Origin: Leifsonia sp. Root4
GTDB lineage: Bacteria; Actinomycetota; Actinomycetes; Actinomycetales; Microbacteriaceae
Assembly: GCF_001425085.1 (NCBI RefSeq)
Contig: NZ_LMDN01000002.1
Location: 741,555-805,554 of the forward strand
DNA length: 64,000 nt
Reading direction: 5' to 3'
Shown: positions 53,882 through 62,313 of the stretch, one piece after another
Layout: every line of letters begins with the position of its first letter
Position numbering within the stretch: position 1 is the stretch's first letter
Notes under the pieces: generated by a model
Told to the model about the DNA's origin: nothing
The model's input: only the letters and a program-made list of their open reading frames with translations
The model's database searches: none
Translations under genes and position numbers: made by a program

Positions 53882-55216
53882 CTAGCCCACCGCGCACCCG
53901 AACGACGAGGCTTCGCCGCTCGTCGCCGGCGCCCACTCCGGGTGCGGTCGGTCATCCTCGTCAAGCTGCCACTGGCCGTCGACCTCGCTGTAGCCGGCCG
54001 CGGGGCCGTTCTCGAGCAGTTCGGTCAGCGCGTGCAGCAGGGCGTCGACGTCGGCGTTGCTCGACCCGAGCCCGAAGCTGGCCCGCACCGCCGCCCGCCC
54101 CTGGCCGATGCGTTCTAGCAGCGGGTGGGCGCAGAAACGGCCGTCTCGCACGGCGATCCCCCACTCGGCCGAGAGCACGAGGGCGGCAAGCCGGGCGTCA
54201 AGCCCGTCGATGTGGAAAGAGACGACGCCGACCGGGTCGACGCTGTCGGAGAAGATGCGGTTCACGTGCACGCGCGGGAACTGCTCCAGCCCGGTCAGCA
54301 GTCGCTCGCGCAGGGCGCTCTCGTGGTCGTGCCATTCGGCGTCGTCGAGGGCATCGATGGCCTGGATGGCTCGGGCGAGTGCGACGACGCCGAGGACATT
54401 CGGCGAGCCGGCCTCGTGCCGGGCCGGGCCGAGTCTCCAGGCCGCGCCGTCGAGCGTCACGGATGTCACAGCGCCACCCCCGCGCAGATACGGCGGTGCG
54501 GCGTCCAGCCAGTCCCGGCGCCCGACCAGCACCCCGGCGCCGAAGGGGGCATAAGTCTTGTGGCCGGAGAAGGCCAGGTAGTCGACGCCATCGAATGCGA
54601 GGTCGACGCGGCGGTGCGGCACGAGCTGCGCGCCGTCCACGGCGAGCCGCGCGCCGTGGCGGTGCGCAATGGTCGCGAGGCGCCGCAGGGGCAGCGTCTC
54701 CCCCGTCACATTGCTGGCACCGGTCACGGTGAGGAGCGCAGCGGGGCGTGACTTCAACTCCGCCTCGACGAGCAGCAGTGTCTCTGCGATGGTCTGGCCG
54801 GCCCGCACGACTCGCGCACCCCGGCCGCCCTCCGCACTCCACGGCAGCAGATTCGCATGGTGCTCGATGTCGAGCAGCACCGTCTCGCCCGGCACGGCCG
54901 AGGCAAGGAGCCCGAGGGCGTCGGTGGTGTTGCGGGTGAAGACCACCGCGTCGCCAACGCGGGCGCCGACGAATCCACCGACGATGTCGCGTGCGTGCTC
55001 GTAGGCGGCCGTCGACACCTGCGAGGCGTAGCCGGCACCGCGGTGCACGCTCGAGTAATACGGCAGCACCTCGCTGAGATGTGCAGCGACGGATTCGAGT
55101 GCTGGGGCGCTGGCTGCGTAGTCGAGGTTCACGGCCCTCGCCTCACCGCCGCCCTGCAGTGGGACCGAGAGTTCGCCGCCGACGACCGGCAGCAACGCAC
55201 AATCGGAGATCGACAT
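53882..55216 (-). CDS. SufS-like class V aminotransferase / cysteine desulfurase
   Basis: 444 residues. Fold-type I PLP enzyme of the SufS/CsdA group: NLDYAASAPALESV, VFTRNTTDALGLLASAV, LDIEHHANLLPW, the Asp/Gln block RLAVDGAQLVPHRRVD, Schiff-base Lys220 in AFSGHKTYAPFGAG, and IAVRDGRFCAHPLL, which has the R-x-G-x-x-C arrangement of the SufS active-site Cys. So sulfur transfer from cysteine is plausible. No other suf gene is adjacent; instead the FMN reductase gene lies 3 bp upstream, suggesting a role in the same sulfur-related pathway. The last ~40 residues (after ALTELLENGP) are an acidic extension. Confidence 0.88.
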   Translation of the reverse strand: MSISDCALLPVVGGELSVPLQGGGEARAVNLDYAASAPALESVAAHLSEVLPYYSSVHRGAGYASQVSTAAYEHARDIVGGFVGARVGDAVVFTRNTTDALGLLASAVPGETVLLDIEHHANLLPWSAEGGRGARVVRAGQTIAETLLLVEAELKSRPAALLTVTGASNVTGETLPLRRLATIAHRHGARLAVDGAQLVPHRRVDLAFDGVDYLAFSGHKTYAPFGAGVLVGRRDWLDAAPPYLRGGGAVTSVTLDGAAWRLGPARHEAGSPNVLGVVALARAIQAIDALDDAEWHDHESALRERLLTGLEQFPRVHVNRIFSDSVDPVGVVSFHIDGLDARLAALVLSAEWGIAVRDGRFCAHPLLERIGQGRAAVRASFGLGSSNADVDALLHALTELLENGPAAGYSEVDGQWQLDEDDRPHPEWAPATSGEASSFGCAVG

Positions 55217-55219
55217 CGC

Positions 55220-55813
55220 TCACCACGCCCCGACGTACGCCACCGGGTCGGCCGTCGGCGCGAGCGCGGCACGCACGAGCGGCAGCCCCTGCGCGATGGC
55301 CTGGTCGATCCGCGCGGTCAGTGCGGGGTTGCTGACCTCGTAGCCGGTGAAGTCGGAATCCTGCGCGTAGACCCCGAGCGGGAGCGTGAGAGCCTGGAAG
55401 AACGAGAACAACGGTCGCTCCTGGTGCTCGATGATGAGGGCGTGCTTGTCGCTTCCGCCGGTCGCCGCAAGCAGCACCGGGGTCCCGCGCAGCGAGTACT
55501 GTCCGACGAAGTCGAAGACGTGCTTGAACAGTCCGGTGAACGAGGCTCGGTAGACGGGGCTCGCCACGACGAGGAGGTCGGCCTCCTCGATGCGCACGAT
55601 CTCGGCTTCGGCCTCGGCCGAGAGTTCGTCACGGCGCAGCGCACCGCTGAATGCCCGGCCGACCTCGCTCAGCTCAATCAGGTGCACGTCGATGTCGTAC
55701 GAGCCGCCCAGTGCCCGCTCGAGCGCCACGAGGATGGCGCGAACGAGCGCGGTGGTCTTGGATGGCGCGTGCAGGCTGCCGGAGACGGCGACGACGCGGA
55801 GTGAACGGGACAT
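55220..55813 (-). CDS. NAD(P)H-dependent FMN reductase (MsuE/SsuE-like)
   Basis: 197 residues from ATG 55813. Flavodoxin-like NADPH-dependent FMN reductase: VVAVSGSLHAPSKTTALVRA (phosphate-binding loop), VVASPVYRASFTGLFKHVFD, LLAATGGSDKHALIIEHQER and FFQALTLPLGVYAQDSDFTG. The S/T-x-x-x-x-T and P-V-Y-R motifs fit MsuE/SsuE, which feed FMNH2 to sulfonate monooxygenases. It is co-transcribed with the SufS-like gene (3-bp gap); the LLM monooxygenase at 51439-52860 is the likely partner. An open frame continues upstream to 55903 without a start signal. Confidence 0.9.
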   Translation of the reverse strand: MSRSLRVVAVSGSLHAPSKTTALVRAILVALERALGGSYDIDVHLIELSEVGRAFSGALRRDELSAEAEAEIVRIEEADLLVVASPVYRASFTGLFKHVFDFVGQYSLRGTPVLLAATGGSDKHALIIEHQERPLFSFFQALTLPLGVYAQDSDFTGYEVSNPALTARIDQAIAQGLPLVRAALAPTADPVAYVGAW

Positions 55814-55906
55814 GCAGTGAACGCTATTCCGGGCGGGCGGATGCCGCGAGCGCCGCCGACACGCGGCGTAAGAGTCGCGCAACACGGCGTAAAGAGGGCA
55901 CACAAA

Positions 55907-55940
55907 AAAGAGGCCACCCGCCTAGGCGGGTGGCCTCTTT
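55907..55940 (-). terminator. Strong intrinsic terminator after the orphan 5S gene
   Basis: A perfect 17-bp-arm palindrome (arm AAAGAGGCCACCCGCCT) followed on the minus strand by a run of T (TTTTTTGTG). It lies 11 bp after the 3' end of the 5S gene on that strand. Similar GGCCACCC-type hairpins follow the second 5S gene at 63572-63651. Confidence 0.93.
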
Positions 55941-55950
55941 CAACAGTTGA

Positions 55951-56068
55951 GTCCGGCGGTGTCCTACTCTCCCACAGGGTCCCCCCTGCAGTACCATCGG
56001 CGCTGAGAGTCTTAGCTTCCGGGTTCGGAATGTAACCGGGCGTTTCCCTCTCGCTATGGCCACCGAAA
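55951..56068 (-). rRNA. rrf: 5S ribosomal RNA, orphan copy
   Basis: About 118 nt on the minus strand. It starts GTTTCGGTGGCCATAGCG, contains the conserved loops CGGTTACATTCCGAACCCGG and GATGGTACTGCAGGGGGGAC, and ends GTAGGACACCGCCGGAC. The two ends pair as helix I. No 23S or 16S sequence lies upstream: the racemase gene ends only 67 bp away, so this copy is outside an rRNA operon. It differs from the copy at 63733-63849 by very few bases (for example T instead of A in GCGCTGAGAG read on the plus strand). Confidence 0.95.
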
Positions 56069-56134
56069 CAGCACATAGTTGATATGGCTCAAGTCTACAC
56101 GCGGCCGTGGGAGCTGCCGACCACGCTGCTGCGC

Positions 56135-56896
56135 TCAGTGCTCGAACCGCACGACCCTCACCACGGCCTCAGCCAAGACCTGGGTGGGATCGATCAGCGG
56201 CACGGGCAGCGCGGCACCGGCGATGGCGATCGGCAGCTCCGTGCATCCGGCGATCACGAGCTCGGCGCCGGCATGCACGAGCTCGCATGCGGCCGTCACG
56301 ATCAGCGCCGTGGTCGTGGCATCCACAATGCCGGCCTTCACCCGCTCAATTCCGGCCATCACGAGCGACAGCTGCGTCACAGCCGTCGGGGTCAGCGGTT
56401 CCAGGCCGTGCCGGCGCAGGGCCTCGTCGTAGAGCCGGCTCGCTTGCGTTCCCGTCGTCGAGAGCAGCCCGACGCGCCTCACCTCCGGGTAACGATCACG
56501 GATGCTGCGCGCGGTTTCCTCGATCATGTGCACAAAGGGGACACCGACCTCCTGCGCGATGCGCGGGATGAAGGCATGCGCGGTGTTGCACGGCACGGCG
56601 ATCACCGTCGCACCTCCGGCCCGGAGGAGCAGTGCGCCGGCGAGCAGCAGCGGGGTCGGATCGACGCCGCCGTGCAGGAGTGCGCCTGTCCGGTCCGGGA
56701 TCGTCGGATCGGACCAGATCAGCGTGCGCAGATGGTCCTGATCGCTCCGCGCCGGCGTTGCGCGCACGAGCTTCGCGTAGAAGTCCGCCGTCGCGGCCGG
56801 CCCCATGCCACCCAGTATCCCGACGATGTTCCGGGCGGCGTCGCCGGGGGCCGGGATGCCGGAGGGGGAACCGACATCCCGGGTTCTCGTCGTCAC
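56135..56896 (-). CDS. Aspartate/glutamate racemase family protein
   Basis: 253 residues. Asp/Glu racemase fold with both catalytic thiols: VPCNTAHAFIP (Cys103) and IAGCTELPIAI (Cys218), plus IVGILGGMGPAATADFYAKL at the N-terminus. It interconverts L- and D-forms of an acidic amino acid or acts as a broad amino-acid racemase (RacX/YgeA-like). It is the last gene of a minus-strand run beginning at 61264: amidohydrolase, binding protein, permease, ATPase, racemase. The gap to the ATPase stop is 5 bp. Downstream the transcript would run into the orphan 5S gene and its terminator. Confidence 0.93.
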   Translation of the reverse strand: MTTRTRDVGSPSGIPAPGDAARNIVGILGGMGPAATADFYAKLVRATPARSDQDHLRTLIWSDPTIPDRTGALLHGGVDPTPLLLAGALLLRAGGATVIAVPCNTAHAFIPRIAQEVGVPFVHMIEETARSIRDRYPEVRRVGLLSTTGTQASRLYDEALRRHGLEPLTPTAVTQLSLVMAGIERVKAGIVDATTTALIVTAACELVHAGAELVIAGCTELPIAIAGAALPVPLIDPTQVLAEAVVRVVRFEH

Positions 56897-56901
56897 CGTT
56901 C

Positions 56902-57666
56902 TCAGAGCACCTTGTCGAGGAAGGCGCGTGTGCGGGAAGACTCGGTCTGCGACAACACCTGATCGGGAGACCCCGACTCGATGATCACGCCGCCGTCGAA
57001 GAAGCTGAGCGTGTCGGCGACCTCACGGGCGAAGCCGATCTCGTGCGTCACGACGACCATCGTCATCCCACCGAGAGCGAGCGCTTTCATGGACTCCAAC
57101 ACCTCGTCGACGAGTTCGGGGTCCAATGCAGATGTCGGCTCATCGAAGAGCATCAACGCCGGATCCATGGCGAGCGCCCTGGCAATGGCGACACGCTGCT
57201 GCTGACCACCGGAGAGCTGGTGCGGTCGTTTGTCGGCGTGCGCGGCGAGTCCGACCCGGTCGAGCTCCTCGCCGGCTCGTCGAATGGCGGCTGCCTTGTC
57301 CATCTTGGCGACATTGATGAGGCTCGTCGCCACGTTCTCGGTCGCGTTGAGGTGCCCGTACAGGTTGAACCGTTGGAACACCATGCCGATTCCCGATCGG
57401 AACTTCGCGAAGTCGCGGTCCCGCCACGGGCGGTAGCTCCCGCCCTCGAGGTTGTAGCCGACCTGTTGACCGGCGACTTCCAGGCTGCCGCCGTCCACGG
57501 TCTCAAGCGCGTTGATGCAGCGGAGGAACGTGGACTTGCCTGATCCGGATGGACCGATGATGCAGCTCACCTCGCCAGGCCTCACCTCGAAGTCGACGCC
57601 GTGCAGCACCTGGTTGTGGCCGAAGCTCTTGGTCACGCCGCTCGCGCGGACGAGTGGTGTGGTCAT
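56902..57666 (-). CDS. Polar amino-acid ABC transporter ATP-binding protein (GlnQ-like)
   Basis: 254 residues, single ABC domain of the polar-amino-acid class. Walker [21 protein letters not shown]-loop [20 protein letters not shown], signature [19 protein letters not shown], Walker [20 protein letters not shown], switch [19 protein letters not shown] 57666 overlaps the permease stop by 4 bp. Confidence 0.95.
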   Translation of the reverse strand: MTTPLVRASGVTKSFGHNQVLHGVDFEVRPGEVSCIIGPSGSGKSTFLRCINALETVDGGSLEVAGQQVGYNLEGGSYRPWRDRDFAKFRSGIGMVFQRFNLYGHLNATENVATSLINVAKMDKAAAIRRAGEELDRVGLAAHADKRPHQLSGGQQQRVAIARALAMDPALMLFDEPTSALDPELVDEVLESMKALALGGMTMVVVTHEIGFAREVADTLSFFDGGVIIESGSPDQVLSQTESSRTRAFLDKVL

Positions 57667-58637
57667 CGGGTCACCTTCTCTGTGATGGTCGCCATCGCCT
57701 CGGTCTTGGTCTGCGCCTGCTGGCCGCGACGGAGGAACGATTGAGCGAACCCCGGTCCGCGCACGAGCCGTACGGCATCCTCACCGAAACGGCGTTCCAG
57801 TCGGGACTGGAGAACGGTCGCAATGGCGGTGAGCACCATGTACCAGATGCTCGCAACGATGAGCAGCTCGATGATGAGGTTGTTCTGCTTGTAGATCTGA
57901 CTGGCATTCGTCATCAGGTCGTTGCCTGCGACCACGACGACAAGCGAGGTGGTCTTCAGCATCGAGATGAACTCGTTGCCCGTCGGCGGGATGATGATCC
58001 GCAGTGCCTGTGGCAGCACGATGATGCGCATGGTCTGCATCTGCGTCATCCCACCGGCGAGTGCCGCCTCTGCCTGGCCCCGGTCGACGGCCTGGATGCC
58101 GGCGCGCACGGTCTCGGCAAAGTAGGCCGCGAGGTTGAGCCCCAGCCCGAGCAATGCGGCCGTGAAGCCGGTCATCACCTGGTTGGTGTCCCACTGCACG
58201 CCGATCTGGGTGAACGGCACCTGCAGGGTGAGGAACGGGAAGAGGAATGCGAGGTTGTACCAGAAGATGAGCTGCACCAGCACCGGCGTACCGCGGAAGA
58301 ACCAGATGTACCCGGTCGCAATCCACTGCAACACGGGGTTCTTCGCCAGCTTCATCACCGCGAGCACCACTCCGAGGCTCAGCCCGATCACCGTCGCGAG
58401 GATGCTCATCCAGATCGTGACGACGACGCCGTCGAGGATCCGCGGCGAGAACAGATAGTCGAAGACCCGGTTCCACCGAATGTTCTCGTTGAAGATCACG
58501 GATGCCGCCAGCCAGCCGACGAACAGCACGGCGAGTATGCCGACGATCCAGCGACCAACGTGCAAGCGCGGCGTGATCGAGGTTGCGGAGCCATCCGCAC
58601 CGATGATCGGTGCGGTACGCCGGTGCGATGCAGACAT
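57663..58637 (-). CDS. Polar amino-acid ABC transporter permease (His/Glu/Gln family)
   Basis: 324 residues from ATG 58637 with a TAGGAGC ribosome-binding site. After a ~30-residue polar N-terminus there are five to six helices with family blocks [40 protein letters not shown], the EAA-type loop [20 protein letters not shown] and [20 protein letters not shown]. The C-terminal ~45 residues are polar. A single permease gene implies a homodimeric channel. Confidence 0.93.
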   Translation of the reverse strand: MSASHRRTAPIIGADGSATSITPRLHVGRWIVGILAVLFVGWLAASVIFNENIRWNRVFDYLFSPRILDGVVVTIWMSILATVIGLSLGVVLAVMKLAKNPVLQWIATGYIWFFRGTPVLVQLIFWYNLAFLFPFLTLQVPFTQIGVQWDTNQVMTGFTAALLGLGLNLAAYFAETVRAGIQAVDRGQAEAALAGGMTQMQTMRIIVLPQALRIIIPPTGNEFISMLKTTSLVVVVAGNDLMTNASQIYKQNNLIIELLIVASIWYMVLTAIATVLQSRLERRFGEDAVRLVRGPGFAQSFLRRGQQAQTKTEAMATITEKVTR

Positions 58638-58645
58638 CTGCGCTC

Positions 58646-59602
58646 CTACTGGCCGTCGTTGACGACGGCGGAATCGACGGCCATCTGCTCGACACCCCAG
58701 GCGCCGAGGATGTCCTGGTACGAACCGGAGTCGATCATCGACTGCAGCGCCTGCTGCACCGTGTTGAGGAGTTCCGTGTTCTTCTTGTCGATCGCGATGC
58801 CCCACGGGCTCTCTCCGCCGTCGATCGCAAGTGCCTCGAGCCCGGAGTCCGCCTCGGCGGCGCGGTGCACGGCAACCGGGTAGTCGCCAATGGTGGCGGC
58901 GGCGCGGCCGCTCTTGACTGCGAGGATCGCCTCCGAGTCACCCTCGAACTTGAGGATGTCGATGGCGCTGTTGCCGTCGGAGATGCATTGTGCCGAGAAC
59001 TCTTCCGCGAGGTCGGCGGACGAACCGTTGTCGACGACCGACACGATCTGCCCACACAGGTCTGCCGGCACGGTCACGCCGCTCGGGTTGCCCGACTGCA
59101 CCAGGAACGCATTGCCTGCACTGACGTAGTCGACGAACGACATCGTCTCGCGACGCTCCGCGTTGTCCGTCATCGACGACATGACCATGTCGAAGCGCCC
59201 GGTGAGCACGCCAGGGATCTGGGCGTTGAATTCCTGGTCGGTGATGGTGAGATCGACTCCGAGCGTTCGGGCGAGTCCGCGCGCCAGTGATGCATCGACG
59301 CCGACGATGACTTTGCCGTCCGCGCCCCACATCTCCATGGGCGGGTAGCCGACTGAGGTGGTGACCTTGAGGCCTTCGGATCGCAGCGCGGCGGGCACCG
59401 TGATAGCACCGTCCGGTTCGATCCCCTCGATCACGCTGGCGGCGAGGTCTTCCTCCGGTGCGGAGATGAGTGTGGCCTCTGTGACGTCGGCGTCGCTGCC
59501 GGTGTCACTGATGCTCTGCGCACCGCAGGCGGTGGTACCGAGCAGGACGGCGCCCAGAACGAGCGCGAGAGCACCGCGGGCGGGGGTGGTGGGGAAACGC
59601 AT
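58646..59602 (-). CDS. Amino-acid ABC transporter substrate-binding lipoprotein (SBP_bac_3)
   Basis: 318 residues. Lipoprotein signal with lipobox GTTAC (Cys26), then a flexible acidic linker. The binding domain is SBP_bac_3: LKVTTSVGYPPMEMWGADGK, IVGVDASLARGLARTLGVDL, PGVLTGRFDMVMSSMTDNAE, MSFVDYVSAGNAFLVQSGNP, ADLCGQIVSVVDNGSSADLA and ESPWGIAIDKKNTELL. It would deliver a polar or acidic amino acid, or a small amide, to the permease. Eight bases separate its stop from the permease start. Confidence 0.93.
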   Translation of the reverse strand: MRFPTTPARGALALVLGAVLLGTTACGAQSISDTGSDADVTEATLISAPEEDLAASVIEGIEPDGAITVPAALRSEGLKVTTSVGYPPMEMWGADGKVIVGVDASLARGLARTLGVDLTITDQEFNAQIPGVLTGRFDMVMSSMTDNAERRETMSFVDYVSAGNAFLVQSGNPSGVTVPADLCGQIVSVVDNGSSADLAEEFSAQCISDGNSAIDILKFEGDSEAILAVKSGRAAATIGDYPVAVHRAAEADSGLEALAIDGGESPWGIAIDKKNTELLNTVQQALQSMIDSGSYQDILGAWGVEQMAVDSAVVNDGQ

Positions 59603-59680
59603 CGTGTGACTCCTCTTGTTGATCCGGACGCATCCGGGCTGTGTGTGAGTTGGTGGTGGTGACCGTGTGGCCTGCGACGC

Positions 59681-61264
59681 TCAGCGCCGGTAGCGCACGG
59701 TCCCGCCGACGACGGTGCTGAGCACGGACACCGTGCGGAGCTCCTCCGCCGGGATGCTGAACGGATCGGCGTCGAGCACGATGAAGTCGGCGAGCTGGCC
59801 GACGGCCAAACGGCCGACCCGCTTCTCCTGCCCGGCCGCGAACGCTCCGCCGAAGCTGTATGCGGCGATCGCCTCGCCGACGCTGAGGCGCTCTGCCGGC
59901 TCCCAGCCCCCCGGCGGCTGACCGTGCTCGTTCTGACGGGTGACCGCGGCGTGAACCCCGTGCATCGGGGTCGGGTCTTCGATCGGCCCATCGGAGCCGA
60001 ACACAATCTGGGCTCCGACATCCGTCAGCGAACGCCAGGCGTAGTTGCCGAGCGATCGGCCGTTCAACAGCTTCTTCGCAATCGGGATGTCGGAGGTGCA
60101 ATGGGTCGGCTGCAGCGAGGGCAGCACCCCGAGCTCGGCGAAACGCGCAATGTCGCTGTGGCGGATGTGCTGCGCGTGCTCGATGCGGTGGCGCAGACCC
60201 CGGGCGGAGGAGACAGCACGGTTGTGCTCGTAGGCGTTGAGCACCCGGTGGTTCGCTTCGTCGCCGATGGCATGGGTCGCCACAGCGATGCCCGCCGCCG
60301 CCGCCTTGCCTACAAGAGCGACGAGGTCCGGGTAGGGCACGACCTCGATGCCCCGGTTGCCATGCTGCCCCGTGAAATCTTCGCCCATGTGCGAGGTGTG
60401 CGAACCGAGTGCACCGTCCGAGAAGATCTTGACCGGCCCGGTCGTGAACCAGTCATCGCCCTGCCCGGTCTGGCGCCCCTCGGCGATGGCCTCGTCGAGG
60501 TACTCCAGCGGAATCGACTTGTGCACCCGCAGCGCCAGCTCGCCCCTGGCCTTCAGGTCGAGGTAGGCCGCGCGTACGTCTTCGGCATCCAGGTCGTGCA
60601 CACTGGTGAGGCCGATGGAGAGCAGGTGCTGTTGGGCTGTGCGCAGCTGCGCCAGCAGATCACCGGCGAGCGGTGAGTGCATGAGGTTGCGCAGAGGGTA
60701 ACGGGCGGACTCGCGGAGAATTCCGGTCGGCTCACCCGATGCATCGCGCACGATCTCGCCGCCGATGGGGTCGGGCGTCGCCGCGGTGTATCCGACGGCC
60801 TCGAGCGCCAGGGAGTTCGCCCAGACGGTGTGCCCGTCGATGCTCGGCAGGGCAATCGGGTGGCCTGCGCTCACCGTGTCCAGCGCGTACCGGTCCGGCT
60901 GCACCGGTACGTCCCAGGCGTTCGAGTCCCACCGTCCACCCAAGATGAAGGCGCCAGGCTCACGCGTCGCGACGTAGTCGCGCACCCGCTCAAGCGCTTC
61001 GTCCAGGCTCTTCGCCCCACGCAGGTTCAGCGCGTCATGCTCGCGAGCGAATGCCCCGGTGTGAATGTGGGCATCGATGAATCCCGGCAGTACCGCCGCA
61101 CCGTCGAGCTCGACGACGGCGACGCCACGACGCGACTCCGCCAGCGCCACGGCCTGCGCTCCGAGGCCGGCGATAACGCCGTCGACCACGAGCATGGCGT
61201 CGACGGGCGCGGCGGTGCCGTCCATCGTGTGGATGCGGGCGTGACGAAAGATCGTAGAAACCAT
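59681..61264 (-). CDS. Amidohydrolase (YtcJ-like), first gene of the amino-acid module
   Basis: 527 residues from ATG 61264; AAGGAAAA precedes it. Amidohydrolase-3 architecture: metal ligands in PGFIDAHIHTGAFAREH, the central GPVKIFSDGALGSHTSHMGE, ATHAIGDEANHRVLNAYEHN, RHRIEHAQHIRHSDIARFAE, FGSDGPIEDPTPMHGVHAAV, and the C-terminal VGRLAVGQLADFIVLDADPF. Such enzymes hydrolyse N-acyl or cyclic amide bonds. With the racemase and the amidase in the same block it probably releases an amino acid from an N-substituted or cyclic precursor. Its start region is duplicated, inverted, at the divergent LysR gene. Confidence 0.9.
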   Translation of the reverse strand: MVSTIFRHARIHTMDGTAAPVDAMLVVDGVIAGLGAQAVALAESRRGVAVVELDGAAVLPGFIDAHIHTGAFAREHDALNLRGAKSLDEALERVRDYVATREPGAFILGGRWDSNAWDVPVQPDRYALDTVSAGHPIALPSIDGHTVWANSLALEAVGYTAATPDPIGGEIVRDASGEPTGILRESARYPLRNLMHSPLAGDLLAQLRTAQQHLLSIGLTSVHDLDAEDVRAAYLDLKARGELALRVHKSIPLEYLDEAIAEGRQTGQGDDWFTTGPVKIFSDGALGSHTSHMGEDFTGQHGNRGIEVVPYPDLVALVGKAAAAGIAVATHAIGDEANHRVLNAYEHNRAVSSARGLRHRIEHAQHIRHSDIARFAELGVLPSLQPTHCTSDIPIAKKLLNGRSLGNYAWRSLTDVGAQIVFGSDGPIEDPTPMHGVHAAVTRQNEHGQPPGGWEPAERLSVGEAIAAYSFGGAFAAGQEKRVGRLAVGQLADFIVLDADPFSIPAEELRTVSVLSTVVGGTVRYRR

Positions 61265-61388
61265 CAGTTTTCCTTGCGATTGCCTCGGCGTGCGAGTGAA
61301 TGTCATGCAAGATTATGGGAAACAACGGGTGATACCCAGAGCCTGGGCTCGACACCTTTCCGCGCTGAGCATAAGGAAAACTGATGGT
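61260..61388. promoter_or_regulatory. Divergent promoter region bounded by a 16-bp inverted repeat
   Basis: ACCATCAGTTTTCCTT (61260-61275) and AAGGAAAACTGATGGT (61373-61388) are perfect inverted copies. Each carries the ribosome-binding region, start codon and second codon start of one of the two divergent genes (ATG at 61264 on the minus strand, ATG at 61384 on the plus strand). The 97 bp between them should contain both promoters and the LysR operator. Confidence 0.75.
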
Positions 61389-62310
61389 CAATCCGATTCA
61401 CCTGCGCACCCTCCTCGAAACAGTTCGCCTGGGCTCCTTCGCCGCGGCGGCCAACCGGCTCGGCTACACCGCATCGGCGGTGTCTCAGCAGATGGCGGCG
61501 CTCGAGCGCGCCGTCGGCGTTCCACTGTTCGAGCGTTCGGCGCGGAGCGCGCATCCCACCGAGGCGGCCACGGCGATGGCGCGGCATTCCGTGCGTGTCC
61601 TCGCCGACATCGACGCCCTGTTGGCCGCGACGGCCAACGCGCACGGTGCGATCGCACAGGAACTGCGTCTGGCTGTCTTCCCAAGCTTGGCCCGACCGTT
61701 GCTGGCTCGCCTGCGCGACCGTCCGGAATGGGACGGATCCGACGTCGACCTCCGTTTCTGGGTCGCCGATCCGTCGCCGACGATCCGAGAGATCCGCGCC
61801 GGTCGAGAGTTCGATATCGCCCTGGTCTACGAAGTAGGCGAGACCGCCCTCACGTGGCCGCAAGCAATGCGACAGGAGTGGTTGGGCGACGACGAGTATC
61901 GGGTGGTGGTTCCGAGCGCCTGGGGCCTCCGCCCATACGAGGCGACGACGGTTCACCAGCTGGCGAATCTGCCGTGGGTCGTGCATCACCCGGGAACGAG
62001 CGATGCCGCCATCATCGACCGTTTGTTCCGGGGGCGCGATCTGCGGCCACGCACCGTTGGCCATTCCGACGACTACACGGTCACCCTCCAGCTCGTCGCG
62101 GGGGGCTTCGCGGCGTCTTTCGTGCCCGCGCTGGCGCTGCATCAGCTGCCGGACGGCGTCACCGTGCTCGACGTTCCCGAGCTCAGGCTCGCCCGTCGCG
62201 TTTTCGCCCTGACGCCGACCGATGGCGCCGGGACCGCGACCGATGTGTTCCTGGGCGCGGTGACCGAGATCCTCGCAGAGCTCGGCGTCGCCCGGCAGGA
62301 TGCCGTGTGA
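61384..62310 (+). CDS. LysR-family transcriptional regulator
   Basis: 308 residues. The N-terminal winged HTH is typical: MVNPIHLRTLLETVRLGSFA, AAANRLGYTASAVSQQMAAL, ERAVGVPLFERSARSAHPTE. The effector-binding domain (~90-300) follows, with IRAGREFDIALVYEVGETAL and LANLPWVVHHPGTSDAAIID. It is divergent from the amidohydrolase operon with 119 bp between starts and convergent with the amidase gene (stops 4 bp apart). It probably activates the operon in response to the substrate. Confidence 0.93.
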   Translation: MVNPIHLRTLLETVRLGSFAAAANRLGYTASAVSQQMAALERAVGVPLFERSARSAHPTEAATAMARHSVRVLADIDALLAATANAHGAIAQELRLAVFPSLARPLLARLRDRPEWDGSDVDLRFWVADPSPTIREIRAGREFDIALVYEVGETALTWPQAMRQEWLGDDEYRVVVPSAWGLRPYEATTVHQLANLPWVVHHPGTSDAAIIDRLFRGRDLRPRTVGHSDDYTVTLQLVAGGFAASFVPALALHQLPDGVTVLDVPELRLARRVFALTPTDGAGTATDVFLGAVTEILAELGVARQDAV

Positions 62311-62313
62311 CCG

